A stretch of DNA of 64,000 bases from Thozetella sp. PMI_491. Taxonomy: Eukaryota > Ascomycota > Sordariomycetes > Chaetosphaeriales > Chaetosphaeriaceae. Made by a program: the position numbers and the translations under genes. Positions 19,052 through 31,474 of the stretch are shown in pieces; the first letter of the stretch is position 1, and each line of letters opens with the position of its first letter. The notes below the pieces were generated by a model. It did no database searches. It was given only the letters and a program-made list of their open reading frames with translations, and was not told the DNA's origin. The stretch covers positions 92,540 to 156,539 of the forward strand of contig MU270120.1 in the NCBI GenBank assembly GCA_021432635.1. The letters run 5' to 3'.

Positions 19052-22000
19052 GACCCCGTCTTTCGCAGGCGCGGCCGCGTAATGTAAGATATCGGTGAAT
19101 TTGCACGTACCGACTAGTCTCGTAAGATACTCCTTCGTGCCTTACGTACTATGCTGCGACCCAACCTTAGATGGAGTACGTAAGCAGACCCGATACGCGC
19201 ATTCAGTCCACCGGCATGGACGGGTGGTGGGGCTGGGGCCGTTTGCGGGGAGCCATTCCCACCTTTCCCACTGCATTTCACCTGCCGTCACACACACAAC
19301 AAACCGCGAGCCTGGTCTGGCGAAGGGCCCCACCCTGGTGATTTCTGGCAGAAGCCGCTGCACCGGGTGAACTTCAGTGAGCTTGTGCCAGCCTAGGAGA
19401 CGTGCCCTCGCTCCCGTGCCCGCCGGCAGGCCGAGATATTTTTGGTGCAGCGGGTGGTGGGCGGCGGATCAAAATAGCAACGGGGCTGCCTTCAGCCAAA
19501 TTGGCTCGCGCCTGGCCTCCTCCCGACGCGCCTTATGGAAACCAGGGCCAGCCGATATATAAAGTCTGTGAAGTCTCCAAACCGCAGCCAATCTGAGGAG
19601 GCACATTTCCCGCCGGGTGATACTCGTGGGCAATCTGGCGGGGAACCCATAGGCCGGGCTAACTGACGCTGTCAACAACACTCCCCTGGCCCTCCCCCAA
19701 CCAACCCCCTGTCCAGGTCGACGACATAGGGCTGCTCTGACCCTCTCCGACCCTCCGACCCCGCCGCGACAACATTTATCCTTCACTTCATATGATACAT
19801 ACGTCTCCAGGGTCATATCTTTGTTCTCTGCCGGGACGCATCTCCATCCATCGGCCCCCCTCCCACCACCTTCCTCCAGTCCCGGCTCGCGTCGCTTATC
19901 TCCCTTCGGGGCAGAGAGACGAAAGGTCAGGCTAGTAGCAAAGGCGGCACTTTGACCCGAACGCGCCCCGGCAGCCACGGTTGGTGATGGATGAAGACAA
20001 CAACCGGGAGGCCGTGGCGTAGTAGAGGGGGGTGGGAGCGTGTGACGGTTGGAATCCATATGCGTCGGCGTCTTTTGCCAAATCATGGCGGCCCCGTAAC
20101 TGGGTTGGGTAGCATCCCTCGGCCGTGGTTGATTGGTTTTGGGCGCATGTACACTACATGTAACCCCGTGGGAGCCATTGGCGGAGGAACTGGGACAGCA
20201 AAAGCTCTTCAAGTGAAACCGGCCAAATACTGGCGCAGAATGGGCGACGAGCTCGGTACGACACAGGGCGTTATGCTGCAGGAACCACTGGCTGTGGCGT
20301 ACCAGGCGGCCGTGCCGATGATGTCAAGACACTTGGCCTTGTATATCCGATTGCCCCATCGTTGGCGATTGGGACCTCGCTCGGGAGCTACCCATCAAGG
20401 CGCAAAGTTCGGGTGCCAGGCGGCCGTGGGATCTGCGGCACTGCCGGCAGACACGGACCATAGGAAAAATTCTGTACATCCGAAATGCGAGGTGCGATCG
20501 TACACCGCGGGTGTGTTCTCCCCCGGTCTACGACGACCTGGACGTCGCGGAAGCGGCCGTCTTCGTCTCAGCTCCCGTCGGCCAGCCTTCTCGAACAGGC
20601 CTCAGACGAAGCCGGCGCCAACCCGTAGGCAGGGGGAGAGACTTCGGGGCAACTTGGCCTACGAAAGCTGACCGAGGATGTAGCAACTATGGGATCAAAG
20701 GGGCAGCTGCGAAAATAGCAACGCAAGTGCTCGGTCTGCGGGGGGGGGAGGGGAGGCCTCGGAGGGGCTTGCCCAAGACGGGTGCAATGGTGATTTGCCG
20801 GATGCTACGAACCGGAGGAGCTCCAAAACTTGTCAATAGTACCGGGGCAAGAAGGAAAACAAGGAAAGGAAAGGATACGTTGGCATCTCGGTCAAGGATC
20901 AATACTCAGGCCGAGCAGAATCGGATATTTTCTTGTGATGTACAATGTAGTAGCTGTTCTCATCAACAACGGCGGCCAATTGCCCAAACAGGCTGATAAT
21001 GGCAGAGTTTGGCCGGTGGCGAAGACATATCTGGACCAATGGCCGGATCCTGTCAAAAAAACGAACCGGGGCATATCACCACAAGAAGCCCTCCCTGCCT
21101 TGCTCCAGGGCCATGTGCCCTCAGAAACTTCCCAGCAATACCACGGGGAATGGGAAGGTGTTCGCGCGAGGCCGCATAGTGCCCGGCACTGTGGAGCGGT
21201 GAGATGTGGTTAATTTTACCTAGGTACGAAAAGGGGAGCCTCCTCGTACGGGCCTGCCGGGCCATCTTCGCGCTCGTGCATCTTTGATAGCCGCCAGCCG
21301 AGCTCGTCGTCTTTGTCCGCGGGATCCAGGCAGGGGTAGGGGAAAGGGGTGGGCCGCAAAACTCGACCGCTACTCACCGGGGTGGGCCGCTTGCTATGCT
21401 TCTTCTGGACTGATCAGATACGAAAGCAGCCTGAGCAGGTTGCAGCGCTAGAAGCCACTTTTCGGTTGTGACGCCCGTCGCTGCACTGACTCCCCGGTTG
21501 AACGCGTTGCCAAGGGTTTCCGTAGATCTGTTAAAGTGGACTAGATCTCGTACAACTCTACCTAGGCCTGCTCATGTGTAACGCGGTCGGTGTCAAGGAC
21601 TGGCTAAGTGGTGCTTTCGCCTGCTGGAATCAGATGGATCGAAGACGACGCAACTGAGGGCAGTGACATAGCAACGGCCACAGGTGTCTTTGGGATTCCG
21701 GCGGTCGAGGGGCCCCCTTGTCGAGGATCTATACCGCGCATAATAAGGGGGTATATCATGCGTATTAAATTGGACCAGCCTGGTCAAGGTCTTGGACGGC
21801 ATCCGCCGGCCACCATGACTCGAGGGGTGGTGGAGGGGTACAAGTTTCCTCATGTCCAAAAGCTTCGATTCTACTTCGAGCAACTTGGTGCCGTGCGTTC
21901 CTCATCTGATGAGTGATCTCCGGTACGATCTCCCCCCCGTTCCGGCCCCGCCCCCTTAGCGTACGGCGCCGTCAGCAGCGCACGATTGATTGATTACCAT

Positions 22001-23570
22001 GATTTGGACGGCGGTTGCTGCGAACCATTGGCGTAGAAGTTCGTCTCAAGAATTGGAGCAATATGATCTCCAGAATGATCGCATGGCCCGAAATGCCAAA
22101 CGCTGCTTAAGGATAGCAAGTCTCCGCCTACCTCGACAAAAAACTTGCCGTGGTGCTCAACTGCAGCAAACTACAAGCCAAGCAGTTCCACCGGTAGAAC
22201 CCCCCCCCCCAAAAAAAACCAAATGCTGTGATGGAACACGACGCCTTGTGGGGAAGTCCAAGGCTGTGGGCACTGTTTTCCCACCCTTGCCCCCTTTGCG
22301 CTTCTTGTTGAGCCCCTTGGAACTGTGCGCGCGCGAGCAACCCAAACATCCGTCCTCTTCCCGAGGATCGGGCAGCGTTCCCCCTTGTCGCCAGCGGCGC
22401 GCAGGGTCCCTATTTGGGGGCCGCCAAACCGCAAAGAGCCAAGGCACGTCCCACGGCTCTGGAGGGTGTAACTGTGCAGGGCGCTTCCCGAGGTACTTTC
22501 GAGGATCCAAGCAAGATGACGGAATGCATGCCGCACGCAACACCAGCTCACTATGCAGTGGTGAGGTGTGGCAGCCCGCTCGGCTCATGCTGAAAGCTGG
22601 TTTGCTCATCTGCACAAAGGTTGGAACACTTGTCCAGATCCGGTGCGTCCAATTCGACTTTCCTGTGGTTCCGAAGGAGCTAACGGCCAGCCCGTGTCTC
22701 TACTATTGACGAGTCTCAATAGCTTGAAGTGACAAGAACCTTCTATGCAGTGGGACTAAGTCAGTCGTCATTATTGATTTGGTGCGCCGTGTTGGTGGCT
22801 GCCGACAGTGGATGCGGGCCGGGGGGGGAGGAGGGAAGGAAGAGGAGAAGGAGGGGGACCTTGTCTTTGTAGCGGTCAGACTACATCCCAGCTTGCGTAC
22901 TCTCAGCCTCTGGGCTGGGCGTGAGTCCCTGGCTGAGTCCCTGGCCCTGGCGCGTCATCGGTCATGCTTTGCTGTGGCTCTTCGCATCGGCAGACCGTTT
23001 ACAGCGGGGAGATATATTTTCTTCTTATTTTATGGACGATGGGTTTTTTGGTTGACCAGTCCAGACTCAACGTTCGTGGCGTCGTGTATTCTGTACGGCA
23101 ACACGCTCTCCTTAGACCTGGCATGCCCCCCTTTGGCAGCACCCCATGACTTGGCGCTGTAACAAATGTTGACGCTTTATTTTGGAATGTTCATTTCACA
23201 ATCCTTTTCTAGAAGGCCCATCTCGAAGGTGGAGGACCCCGCCTGATCCAAGTTGACGGGGCCTTCTAATTTTAAATCAGCTCATGACTGAGACAAGACC
23301 AAGGAATGAGACTAGGCCGGCTTCTCAAGGGGGGCGGAGGATACGGGGGCGATGTTCGGTGTTGTCGATCGCGAGCCATTGAACACTTTAGCAGTCGCAG
23401 GATTCGAGCGGAGAGAGCGGCAACGCCCAATTTGAGCAGGCCGGGGTCTACATAGTGTGTGCAGTATCCGTAGGGGTAGTCAAGTCGGCCTGAGGATCGC
23501 GCGAGCGGAGGGAAGAGCAACCTGTGGGCACCTGTGGACATAGGCTGTCCCGAATATAGTATAGTGGTCT

Positions 23571-23605
23571 GGGTGGTATGGGTGGTATTGGTGGTGGTGG
23601 TATGG
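23571..23605 (+). repeat. GGT/GGTATG-rich short tandem repeat
   Basis: Imperfect tandem copies of GGTGGTAT and GGT within the gene-free region; G-rich on the plus strand. Confidence 0.6.
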
Positions 23606-24055
23606 ACCTCCTGGAAGGCACGAGCTCTCCAAGGTGGCAGGCACTGTCTGGCTGAAGCGCCGCACCCCCTCCCCTCCCCTTAAGCTCAGGCCTGACTAGG
23701 ATAATAAGGTTAAATGGTCAGAGACGTTCGAACCTTCCAAGTCACCGTCTCTCCCTTAGCTGATGCGCTAGCGTCTCTCCTTTGCGGATCCGCAGCCGGA
23801 GACGTGCCTTCCCACACGTGATTTTCGTCTGAACTTTTCTTTGCTGTTGCGTGTGATGATGCACTTCGATGGAGCCGAGGACGATATTGCGCCCCCCTCC
23901 CCGGGACTTGCACCATACCAACAGGCCCCGCCCTGCTTGCTTGCCTTTTTTTTTTTTGTTGGTCTCCCCTACCCTACCCTGGCCCGCCTTAAACGCCCGA
24001 CTCTCTGCAGCGTCACCCCAGCATCTTACGGAGTAGGTTGCAAAATCGAGGAGGA

Positions 24056-24070
24056 GGGGGGGGGGGGGGG
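24056..24070 (+). repeat. Run of 15 G
   Basis: A homopolymer of 15 G after a short GAGGAG tract. Length may be affected by sequencing error. Confidence 0.8.
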
Positions 24071-24640
24071 CAGGGGGTAAGGGGGCAAAAAGAGACTTCT
24101 TTTGGGGTCCTGATCGGATTCCTTGCCGGTCTGGGGTGAGGCTACATTTGCCCTCTCCATTGCTCCAGCTCCTTGCCCTGGGCGTACACTGTGTAATCTC
24201 TGGCCTCCCCGCCTTCCGCCCTTCCTCTTCCAGCAATATTCCGGGGGCTCTGAGCCGCTGGACAGAGGGTGCTTGAAGGTAGCATATTGCGAGCCCCGGC
24301 CTGCAGTTGTCGCTGCTCTGGCCAATAACGGTGGGGGGTGTTGCTACATAGGGCGGCTATCCCAATTGCCAGATCCCATCTCAGCGATGATCTAGACAAT
24401 GTGCCTCTAACTTGCTTCTGGCCAGGTGCCAATGGTCAGGCACACCCTATCGGGGTGTCGGCCAGTGCGTACCGTCCCTTACATGCAGGGTGTGCCCGCC
24501 TGAGCTCCGTGCGGCTTTCCTCTGGACGGGGGTCTTGGAGCCCGGGAAAATGGGACGGCCAGCGGGGAAGGGAAGGAAGTGGTCCAATACGCGACCACGG
24601 CTGTCCGCCTCCGTCAATGCTCGCACTAACCTTGCGTACC

Positions 24641-24710
24641 TACCCAGGTCTATCCATGCCTACCCAGGTCTACGCAGGCCTACCCAGGCTTACCCAGGCC
24701 TGCCCAGGCT
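24641..24710 (+). repeat. 10-bp tandem repeat, seven units
   Basis: Seven consecutive 10-bp units with consensus TACCCAGGYC; units 1 and 3 are identical, the others differ by one to four bases. The period is exact, with no insertions or deletions. No reading frame is supported. Confidence 0.85.
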
Positions 24711-25024
24711 CTGCCTGCTCTCTTAGTGCTCCCAAGGGCTGCACGTCGTTAGTAGCAGTACGAAGTCGGCCAATGCTTCCACGCCCGCTGCGACGCATCC
24801 AACGGCGGCGCTCTAGAGCCCAGCCGCTAGCGCAGCACGTTGACCTGCGGGACTGGGCTAGGAAGAGAAAAGCCCTCGCGTCCTTCCGGTCGCCGTTTCC
24901 AGCTGAGAGGCCCAAAACCACCATTAACACCGGCCACTAAGGTCCCCGCCCCTTAGGCTAGCGTACCAGGCCGAAAGCGGTAGTCTGGGCCTTTGCATGT
25001 GCTGTCTTACGCCGTTTGGCTTGT

Positions 25025-25052
25025 GCTTCCTGGCTTCCTGGCTTCCTGGCTT
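25025..25052 (+). repeat. 8-bp tandem repeat GCTTCCTG x3.5
   Basis: Three identical GCTTCCTG units and a half unit, 215 bp before the assembly gap. Confidence 0.85.
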
Positions 25053-25266
25053 GTTCGATGGCTAGATACGCGCTTGTCTTCGGCCCCAGAGTACTACGGT
25101 CAATAGAGGTACTTTGGCCGTCCACCCCCAGCTCGCAGCTTCATTACCGGGCAGCCGGGGCGGGCTTCCCTTTCTAGATCTCAAGATCGGCCTCCTGCTC
25201 TTGTGGGCGCATCGCGGGTAGGTACTATTGGGGCTTGTGCCAGGAACGCGCCGCCTGGGGGGGGGG

Positions 25267-25506
25267 NNNNNNNNNNNNNNNNNNNNNNNNNNNNNNNNNN
25301 NNNNNNNNNNNNNNNNNNNNNNNNNNNNNNNNNNNNNNNNNNNNNNNNNNNNNNNNNNNNNNNNNNNNNNNNNNNNNNNNNNNNNNNNNNNNNNNNNNNN
25401 NNNNNNNNNNNNNNNNNNNNNNNNNNNNNNNNNNNNNNNNNNNNNNNNNNNNNNNNNNNNNNNNNNNNNNNNNNNNNNNNNNNNNNNNNNNNNNNNNNNN
25501 NNNNNN
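25267..25506. other. Assembly gap (240 N)
   Basis: 240 undetermined bases, bordered on the left by a run of about ten G. The true length is unknown. The G run suggests a sequencing or assembly stop. Confidence 0.99.
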
Positions 25507-26450
25507 AAGGAAAGCCACTCTGCCACCAGGGCGGCGGCGCTGAGACATGTGGGCAGCATCGACTCGGAACTGGGGTAGCCATCTGAACATCTTTTTGCGT
25601 AACTTGTGGCTCCCCCGACCCCCGACCCACCGTCTCCAGACTCCCACCACACGGGTGCATATGGGACGCATCGTCGAACCGCCTTCTGCGTCTGAGGACA
25701 GAAACCACATTCCTCTCTCCCCCACCCCGAATGCCGGCCAGTGGGGATCCCGATGTTAAAGGGGGTAAAATGAAGGCCTTGGTGAACCCCTCGGGGGTGG
25801 GACGATAAAGGTTGTGAGGTCTGGCGGGCCGTGGTGGTCCCCGTCCGCTGCATCGACGAGCTCTCGCACGAGCCCCAACCCTCGGCCGCGCAATCTGATT
25901 GGCGCGCACGCCATGTGCTGGAGACCATTGTGTATCTTGTCGCGCTGTCAAGATCCATGTTGTGTCTCACTCCAAGGATCCACCAGTCTGGTCGGGCGCT
26001 CCGGTGGGACGACCAGGAAGGTGACCTGTTGTCGCTGTGCTGGGCTTGCTGGGCTCTGAACCTCGACACCCTCGGAGTCCCAGAACGGCCAGGATGTCGT
26101 GAAATCCGCCTCCGCGGATGCCCTTGGCCGCGCAGAGAGATTGCATATCCCAGCTAGCCGCTGGTGATCAAACACCCAGGGCGACCCACGGGGATACGTA
26201 TACGTACTCGCGCGCCCATCTTTTTCGTCCCATGTTCCGGCCGGTACTGCAGGTTGTGCAGGTAGGTACTCGGGTACCTTCCCTATCTTCCCAGCCAAGC
26301 TGGGTTCGGTCTGCCCTTGCTACCCACCATCTTCCGCCGCCGCCGCCGCCGCCCCCCTCCCCCCCTCCCCTCCCCCTAGTTCCCCACCCCGCTGGGTTTG
26401 CCAGCGCGTCCTCGAGGCGGCGGCGCGGCTGGGTCTTGGTTATGTAACCT

Positions 26451-26470
26451 AGTACCGTACAGTACCGTAC
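26451..26470 (+). repeat. AGTACCGTAC direct repeat
   Basis: Two adjacent copies of AGTACCGTAC, followed by CATAGTAC. Each unit contains two GTAC tetramers. Confidence 0.8.
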
Positions 26471-28901
26471 CATAGTACTCTGTCCCTACCACCACCCCCA
26501 ACACCACCCCCAAGAACCATGCAACGGCCTCTCCCATCCACCGCAACCAGAACGGGAGCACCCTGCCAAGCTAACGCCCATGGGTGACCCCCCGGCCGCC
26601 TCCAGTAGCTACCTGCCACTCCAGGATACTTCCACCGTTCTTCCCGCCAGATCCTCAAGCCGGGCGGCACACTCACGATTTTGCCGTGATGCTATGTAAC
26701 TTGCCTAGCCCTCCCCTTTGGGTCTTGATAGCATAAGGTAGTGGGGTTCAGCCGTGCTCGGCGCCCCGGCCACCTCTGGGTGCTTCTCCGGGCAGCCCTG
26801 CTCGAGGCACAGTGACCTCGATGTTGGCAGTCGATGACCCTTGTCCCAGGTTCTCGTCCTTCTGATTGCCCGGCCTAGTGCCTCCCTTTGCAGCGACCTC
26901 TCTGCCCCGACTCTCCCACCCCCTCCCTCCCCTGTTTTTTTTTCCCTCTCTCCCTTGAGAGTCATCACTCACTTCGGCTGTGATAGCCATTATAAGTTCT
27001 TCTTCTCCGACCGGTTCCGGGCATCTTGGGGTGCGGGATTGAGCCGGTGTCAAACTCACTTGCAGCTCTGTGGATAGAGCATAACGGGGAACACCTGGGA
27101 TAGAGAGAAACGCAGAACTCGGGCGCAAGCGACAATACGCCTCAGGCAAGGTTCAGGAGCGCAAGGAACCAATTGTCCACTTCACCGGAAAGTACGACAA
27201 GTCGGCACCCACCAAGAGTGGGCTAACCAGGGTATACCCCAAGACCGGCACCCCCCCGCGCGCACGACTCTTGGGAAGGAGGTAGCGCAAAGCCGAGCAG
27301 GGCCTGGGTGGGCGGTTGGTTACTGTCCCTTGGGACTCGTCCTTGCTATCGACAAATTAGATCGAAGCTACTTGATGCCAGTCTGGGTTCAGGACTGCCA
27401 CTCCCACACTCAACCTCTGCTCCGTGAGTGAGCATTAGCCATTGGCGCCTCCCTGTGTTTGGTCCCTTCCGCCTGGCCGTTAGTGCCACTCCTCACTGGA
27501 ACAGCCATTCATCCACTGCCGGTTCATAGATTCCTCGGTGGAACGCATACCGGGGTCTCGTCCCAGATTGTGCGGCCGGCCGCCACACACACCACTCTTG
27601 CCCTCACTCTCTTCCTCAGCGCTGCTCCAACCGCTGCCGGAGACTTGGCCGCTGCCCAATACTTCGCGCCGCCAGCCCTTGCTCCCTCGGCCAGTCACTT
27701 CCTGGCCCCCTTCCGCGACACAGCACTCTCCTGTCTGGGCTCCTAATCACCAGCCGTACTCGCAACCTCAGGCGAATTTCCACTCCAGCGTCTGTGATCC
27801 TCGAGTACCAAAAGGCTCACGTATTGTCTGGTTGGCATCCCAGAGAGGGGGCGCGGTGTCCTCCTCTACTTGTGCCGTACCTCCTCTTTGCCTCGCGCGC
27901 TGAAGGCCCATTCCCACTTCTGAACAATATCCGAGACGCCTGCTATTCTAAACTCTTCCTAGCTGGACCGCATTCTCCAGCCTGCCCTCCCTCGCCTTTC
28001 CCTGCTAAGGAGACCTGCCATCGGCCCAGTCCGAAGGAGCCATTCTTGCAGGCATCGCATCCGACAGTTATCCGCTCGAGGCCATATGCCCACGAGACAC
28101 TGGGCCAGCGCCAAGAATCAACGTTTCTCCAGAAAAAAAGTTACCCACAGCATCCACAGGATAGCCTAGTCGTACCGTCAAGTCCCCAGTCTCGGCGCAC
28201 CAGGGCAGCCCATCCCATTTTGGCGGGACTGTCACTCTATAAAGGCGTCCATATAGGGCCACCGGAGACCCTTGTGCACTCGGTCGCCCGCCTTCCATTT
28301 CATGGTTACTAAAAGCTTCCATCGGCCAACTAAGCTCCCCTGCATCATCGGGCCTGCCGCCGCCCAGCAAAGCCTTTACGACAACATTGTCGTGGGACCT
28401 CCCGGAATGGTGCTCGCGCGGTAAGGTTGGATCCAGCCGCGCTGCCTCAACAATTGGCCCATACACTCCCGCAACCCCGTGTTAGGCCCCCTTGTTCCCA
28501 TTCTGGGTAGATACTTGCTGGATCTACTTGGATCTGGTGTTGAAGATCGACTGGTACCAGCGCGTTCTATCCCACACCCCCCCTCCCCCCTCCCCTCTTC
28601 TCCCCCCTGGCCCACACCCCTTTGACCCTAAGAACGTGCCCCTCCTCTCTTGTTCCTGCTCCTCCTCTTTGGAAAAATTCGCCCTCTCCCTTTCCTTGTC
28701 GGCAACCCGGAGGCAATAGAGGTAGATACATCCCCTCTTGGCCTCCGAGAGGCGCCGCCTCTACTACTGAGCCGCCGAGCATGGTAGAACAGGGCCATTT
28801 CGCCCCCCTTCGTGCCATCTAGTTTATGCTCGGCCACTTGTGCTTTCCACCGCGATTCAGGGAAAAAACCAGCGCCGCTGTTACAAGCCACCGCCGACAT
28901 C

Positions 28902-31474
28902 ATGAGTGACTACTATCACCACTTCTTGTCCTCTATGGCCGGAGTGGGAGGACCCCCGACCATGAACGCACAGGACGTACCGCCGCCGATCCAGCGACCT
29001 CCCGGAATGGCCATAGGAGGTGGTTCGCCGTTGCCAAACCCGTACCAGAGCCTGGGCTACTTCGCGGGGTTTCCCGACCCCGTCATGTTTAACGCGCCCA
29101 AGTCCCAGAGAAACCGAAGGAAATCAGCCTCAGGCCCAGATCATATAAAACACCGGCGGACGAGGTCGGGTTGCTATACGTGTAGAAGCCGGCGCGTCAA
29201 GGTATGTGCAAGACCTCCTGCTTTCCTGCCTCCGATGGCTGACGGGTGACAGTGCGATGAGACACATCCGATCTGCGAGAGTGCGTGGGGCACCGGTTAC
29301 ATCCTGAACCGCCTGACACCAAGGTTGCTAACTTGGACTAGGATGTCGAAAAGGAAAGCGAGAGTGTGTCTATCCGGAACCCCCCCAACCGAAGGGTAGT
29401 GCGGGTCAGAGCTCCAAAGACGCGAAGGACTCGATGGGGGCCAGCCAGCAGACGAGTCCTAGCTCTTCGCGCGGAGAGGACGAGGATGACGGCGACCAAG
29501 ACATCAAGCTGGAGCCGATCTTAGACGAGGATGAGGACGAGCCAGATAGCGCGACAACGCAGTCAGCACCGGCACGGCTTCCACCGAGAAGATCTAGCAC
29601 GATGTCCTCGTTCGGTTTGCAGCGAATCGTGACAAATCGCCAGGGCTCCGAAACCCCATCCTTCGACGACAGCCAGAGCATTTCGCCTTCGGCCACCACC
29701 GGTAGCATGTTGAGCGACTTCCCGTTTCCCATCCCTGGTGCCCAGCCGGACTGGTCCTACCTCCCTCACGAGCTGCAATTCTACCTCAAATACTTCTGTG
29801 AGAACATCACCCACTACCACTATTGTATGGTGGACGACTCAGAGGACTTTTTCCGAACGGTCTTGGTGAACATTGCGCTGTGCAACGAACCGCTCCTATA
29901 CGCGGTCGTGGGGTTCGCCGCCTACCACCACACGCTGAAGAGCGCCAACGGAAGGATTATGGAGTTTCTCCAGTATTATAACCGGAGCGTGACGCTGCTA
30001 CTGGCGTTTTTGAAGAAGAAGGAAAAACACAACGTAGCTACGCTCCTCACAATCCTGCAGCTCGCAACGATCGAGGTTGGTTGACACCAAGAGGTGCTCC
30101 GTCAGGGATGAGGCTAACTCGTAGCAAGGAATATCTCGGCGACTGGGTGAATTTGATGGGGCACCAGAGGGCCGCCTTGGAAATTCTAACACAGCTCTTC
30201 ACACCGCACTCCGCCGTGCAGACGCAGATCGGCCGCATCGTCCTAACATGGTATGCACGATTCGATGTCTTTATCGGAATTATGGGAAGCTTCCAGACCT
30301 CCCTGTCTCGGGAATGGTTTTCAGCCGCTGTGGAATTCTACGAATCCAAAGCCGATGCGGAACCAGACCATCTGGGATGGAAGTTGAAGGGTGCAGATGC
30401 AAAGCTTCGCCACATCTCCTTTGAGATGTCTGTCCTCTTTGGCAAGGGCGCGCGAGAGGAGATCACCAAGGACGAGTATCTAGCCGAGCACGGCAGGATA
30501 GCCCAGCTACTCGAGGGCTGGAAGGAGAACTGGGATCCGGCCTTGACTAACCCGGCCTGCCTCGCAGAGGTCCCCCGCGACCTCCCCTCCAACCCCGACG
30601 ACATTGTCCCCTCCTTCGTCCCCGGCATACTGTACAAGCCGCCGCTGTTCTCAACCACGATTCTGATGGCCGAATGGCACTCGATCACGCTCATGCACGC
30701 GAGCCAGTCCTTGGGAACAAGTAGCGGCTTGGCAACCGACACACAGGAGCATGCTTATGCGATATGCCAGATATCAGAGACAGTGGAGAGATGGCAGTTC
30801 AGCCCGGCCGGGAGCCTGATCATCCTGCACGCCGGTCTCGCCATTGCGGCGTTGTTCGTCCCACGAGATCCACGACATCATATGTGGATCAGGAGGAAAT
30901 TTGCACTGCTAGAAAGCATGGGGTGAGTCCATTTGGCGGTTTCTCTTTTGTCTCTTCGATGTCACTGCAACAGCGCGGCGTATGAATAGGCAGTTTCAAC
31001 CAGAGACTGCCGGCCGCGAGGTGCGAGGCGGCATCTCGTGCCGCAGAGGCCGTTGCAGTTCAGCCTCGCTGGACTAGGACTGGTCCAGCGCAGTTCATGC
31101 GACGCCAGGACGGATTTGCGATCGACCACAAATTTTTGCATCCGGGACGGACCTGGATTGGATGACCAAGGCTAACCAGACTTGCCCGCTGCAGTTACAT
31201 TTGCCCCGTGACGCTGCGCAGGCGCATGAGTGAGCTTTTCAACGACGAGAGCTGCGTGCGGTGGTGGCTACCAGACGACGAAGGATTCTCGCCGATCCTG
31301 AAGAGCATCCGAACCTTTGCAGACGAGCGCAACGCTACAGCAGTTACAGCGCAGAGCGAGAGTCTACGAGATGTTCGGCACGTTTTCGCAAAGATGGAAC
31401 TGCAGGGCGGCGGCGAGGCACAGCGCAGGGAGGACGATGGGGTTCAGGGCAAGGGCAAGAACGTCCAGGCCTAA
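28902..31474 (+). CDS. Zn(II)2Cys6 transcription factor, possibly PRO1/ADV-1/RosA-type
   Basis: Fungal binuclear zinc-cluster regulator. Exons 28902-29201, 29253-29280, 29342-30075, 30129-30922 and 31195-31474 give 711 aa. Cysteines 91, 94, 101, 108, 111 and 118 have exact C-x2-C-x6-C-x6-C-x2-C-x6-C spacing; two introns interrupt the cluster. A Ser/Asp-rich acidic linker follows, then a fungal transcription-factor domain (LPHELQFYLKYFCENITHYHYCMVDD, LQLATIEEYLGDWVNLMGHQ). The cluster sequence (RRTRSGCYTCRSRRVK) and domain recall the PRO1/ADV-1/RosA-NosA sexual-development regulators and fission yeast Moc3; that assignment is from memory of the family and is not certain. Intron 3 uses a CAAG acceptor; intron 4 is unusually long (272 bp). 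A 10.2-kb non-coding stretch lies upstream. Confidence 0.85.

Larger units (their letters stand above)
18696..28901. other. 10.2-kb gene-free region upstream of the zinc-cluster regulator
   Basis: No stretch here shows a recognisable family, a credible spliced frame or a transposon protein. The composition is mixed to GC-rich, not AT-rich as expected of RIP-mutated repeats. It contains a dyad at 19031, GGT-rich repeats near 23571, a G15 run at 24056, phased 10-bp repeats at 24641 and 26451, an 8-bp repeat at 25025 and the N gap. It holds the MOSC promoter at its left end and presumably the promoter and leader of the regulator at its right end. Long non-coding transcripts cannot be excluded. 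Confidence 0.6.

Noticed and set aside
19469-20671. Two overlapping frames of 247 (-) and 226 (+) codons in the desert
   Set aside because: They overlap on opposite strands, lack domains, and have the Pro/Arg/Gly bias expected of chance frames in GC-rich DNA.
23690-23760. GTTCGAAC resembling a T loop
   Set aside because: No pairing stem on either strand, so not a tRNA.
24641-24710. CRISPR-like array
   Set aside because: Units are contiguous 10-mers without spacers, and the organism is a fungus.
25062-26069. 335-codon minus-strand frame across the N gap
   Set aside because: Its length is produced by undetermined bases. The parts on either side show no family.
18696-28901. RIP-inactivated transposon as explanation of the desert
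   Set aside because: The stretch is not AT-rich, has no long terminal or inverted repeats that I can see, and no transposase or reverse-transcriptase remnants.
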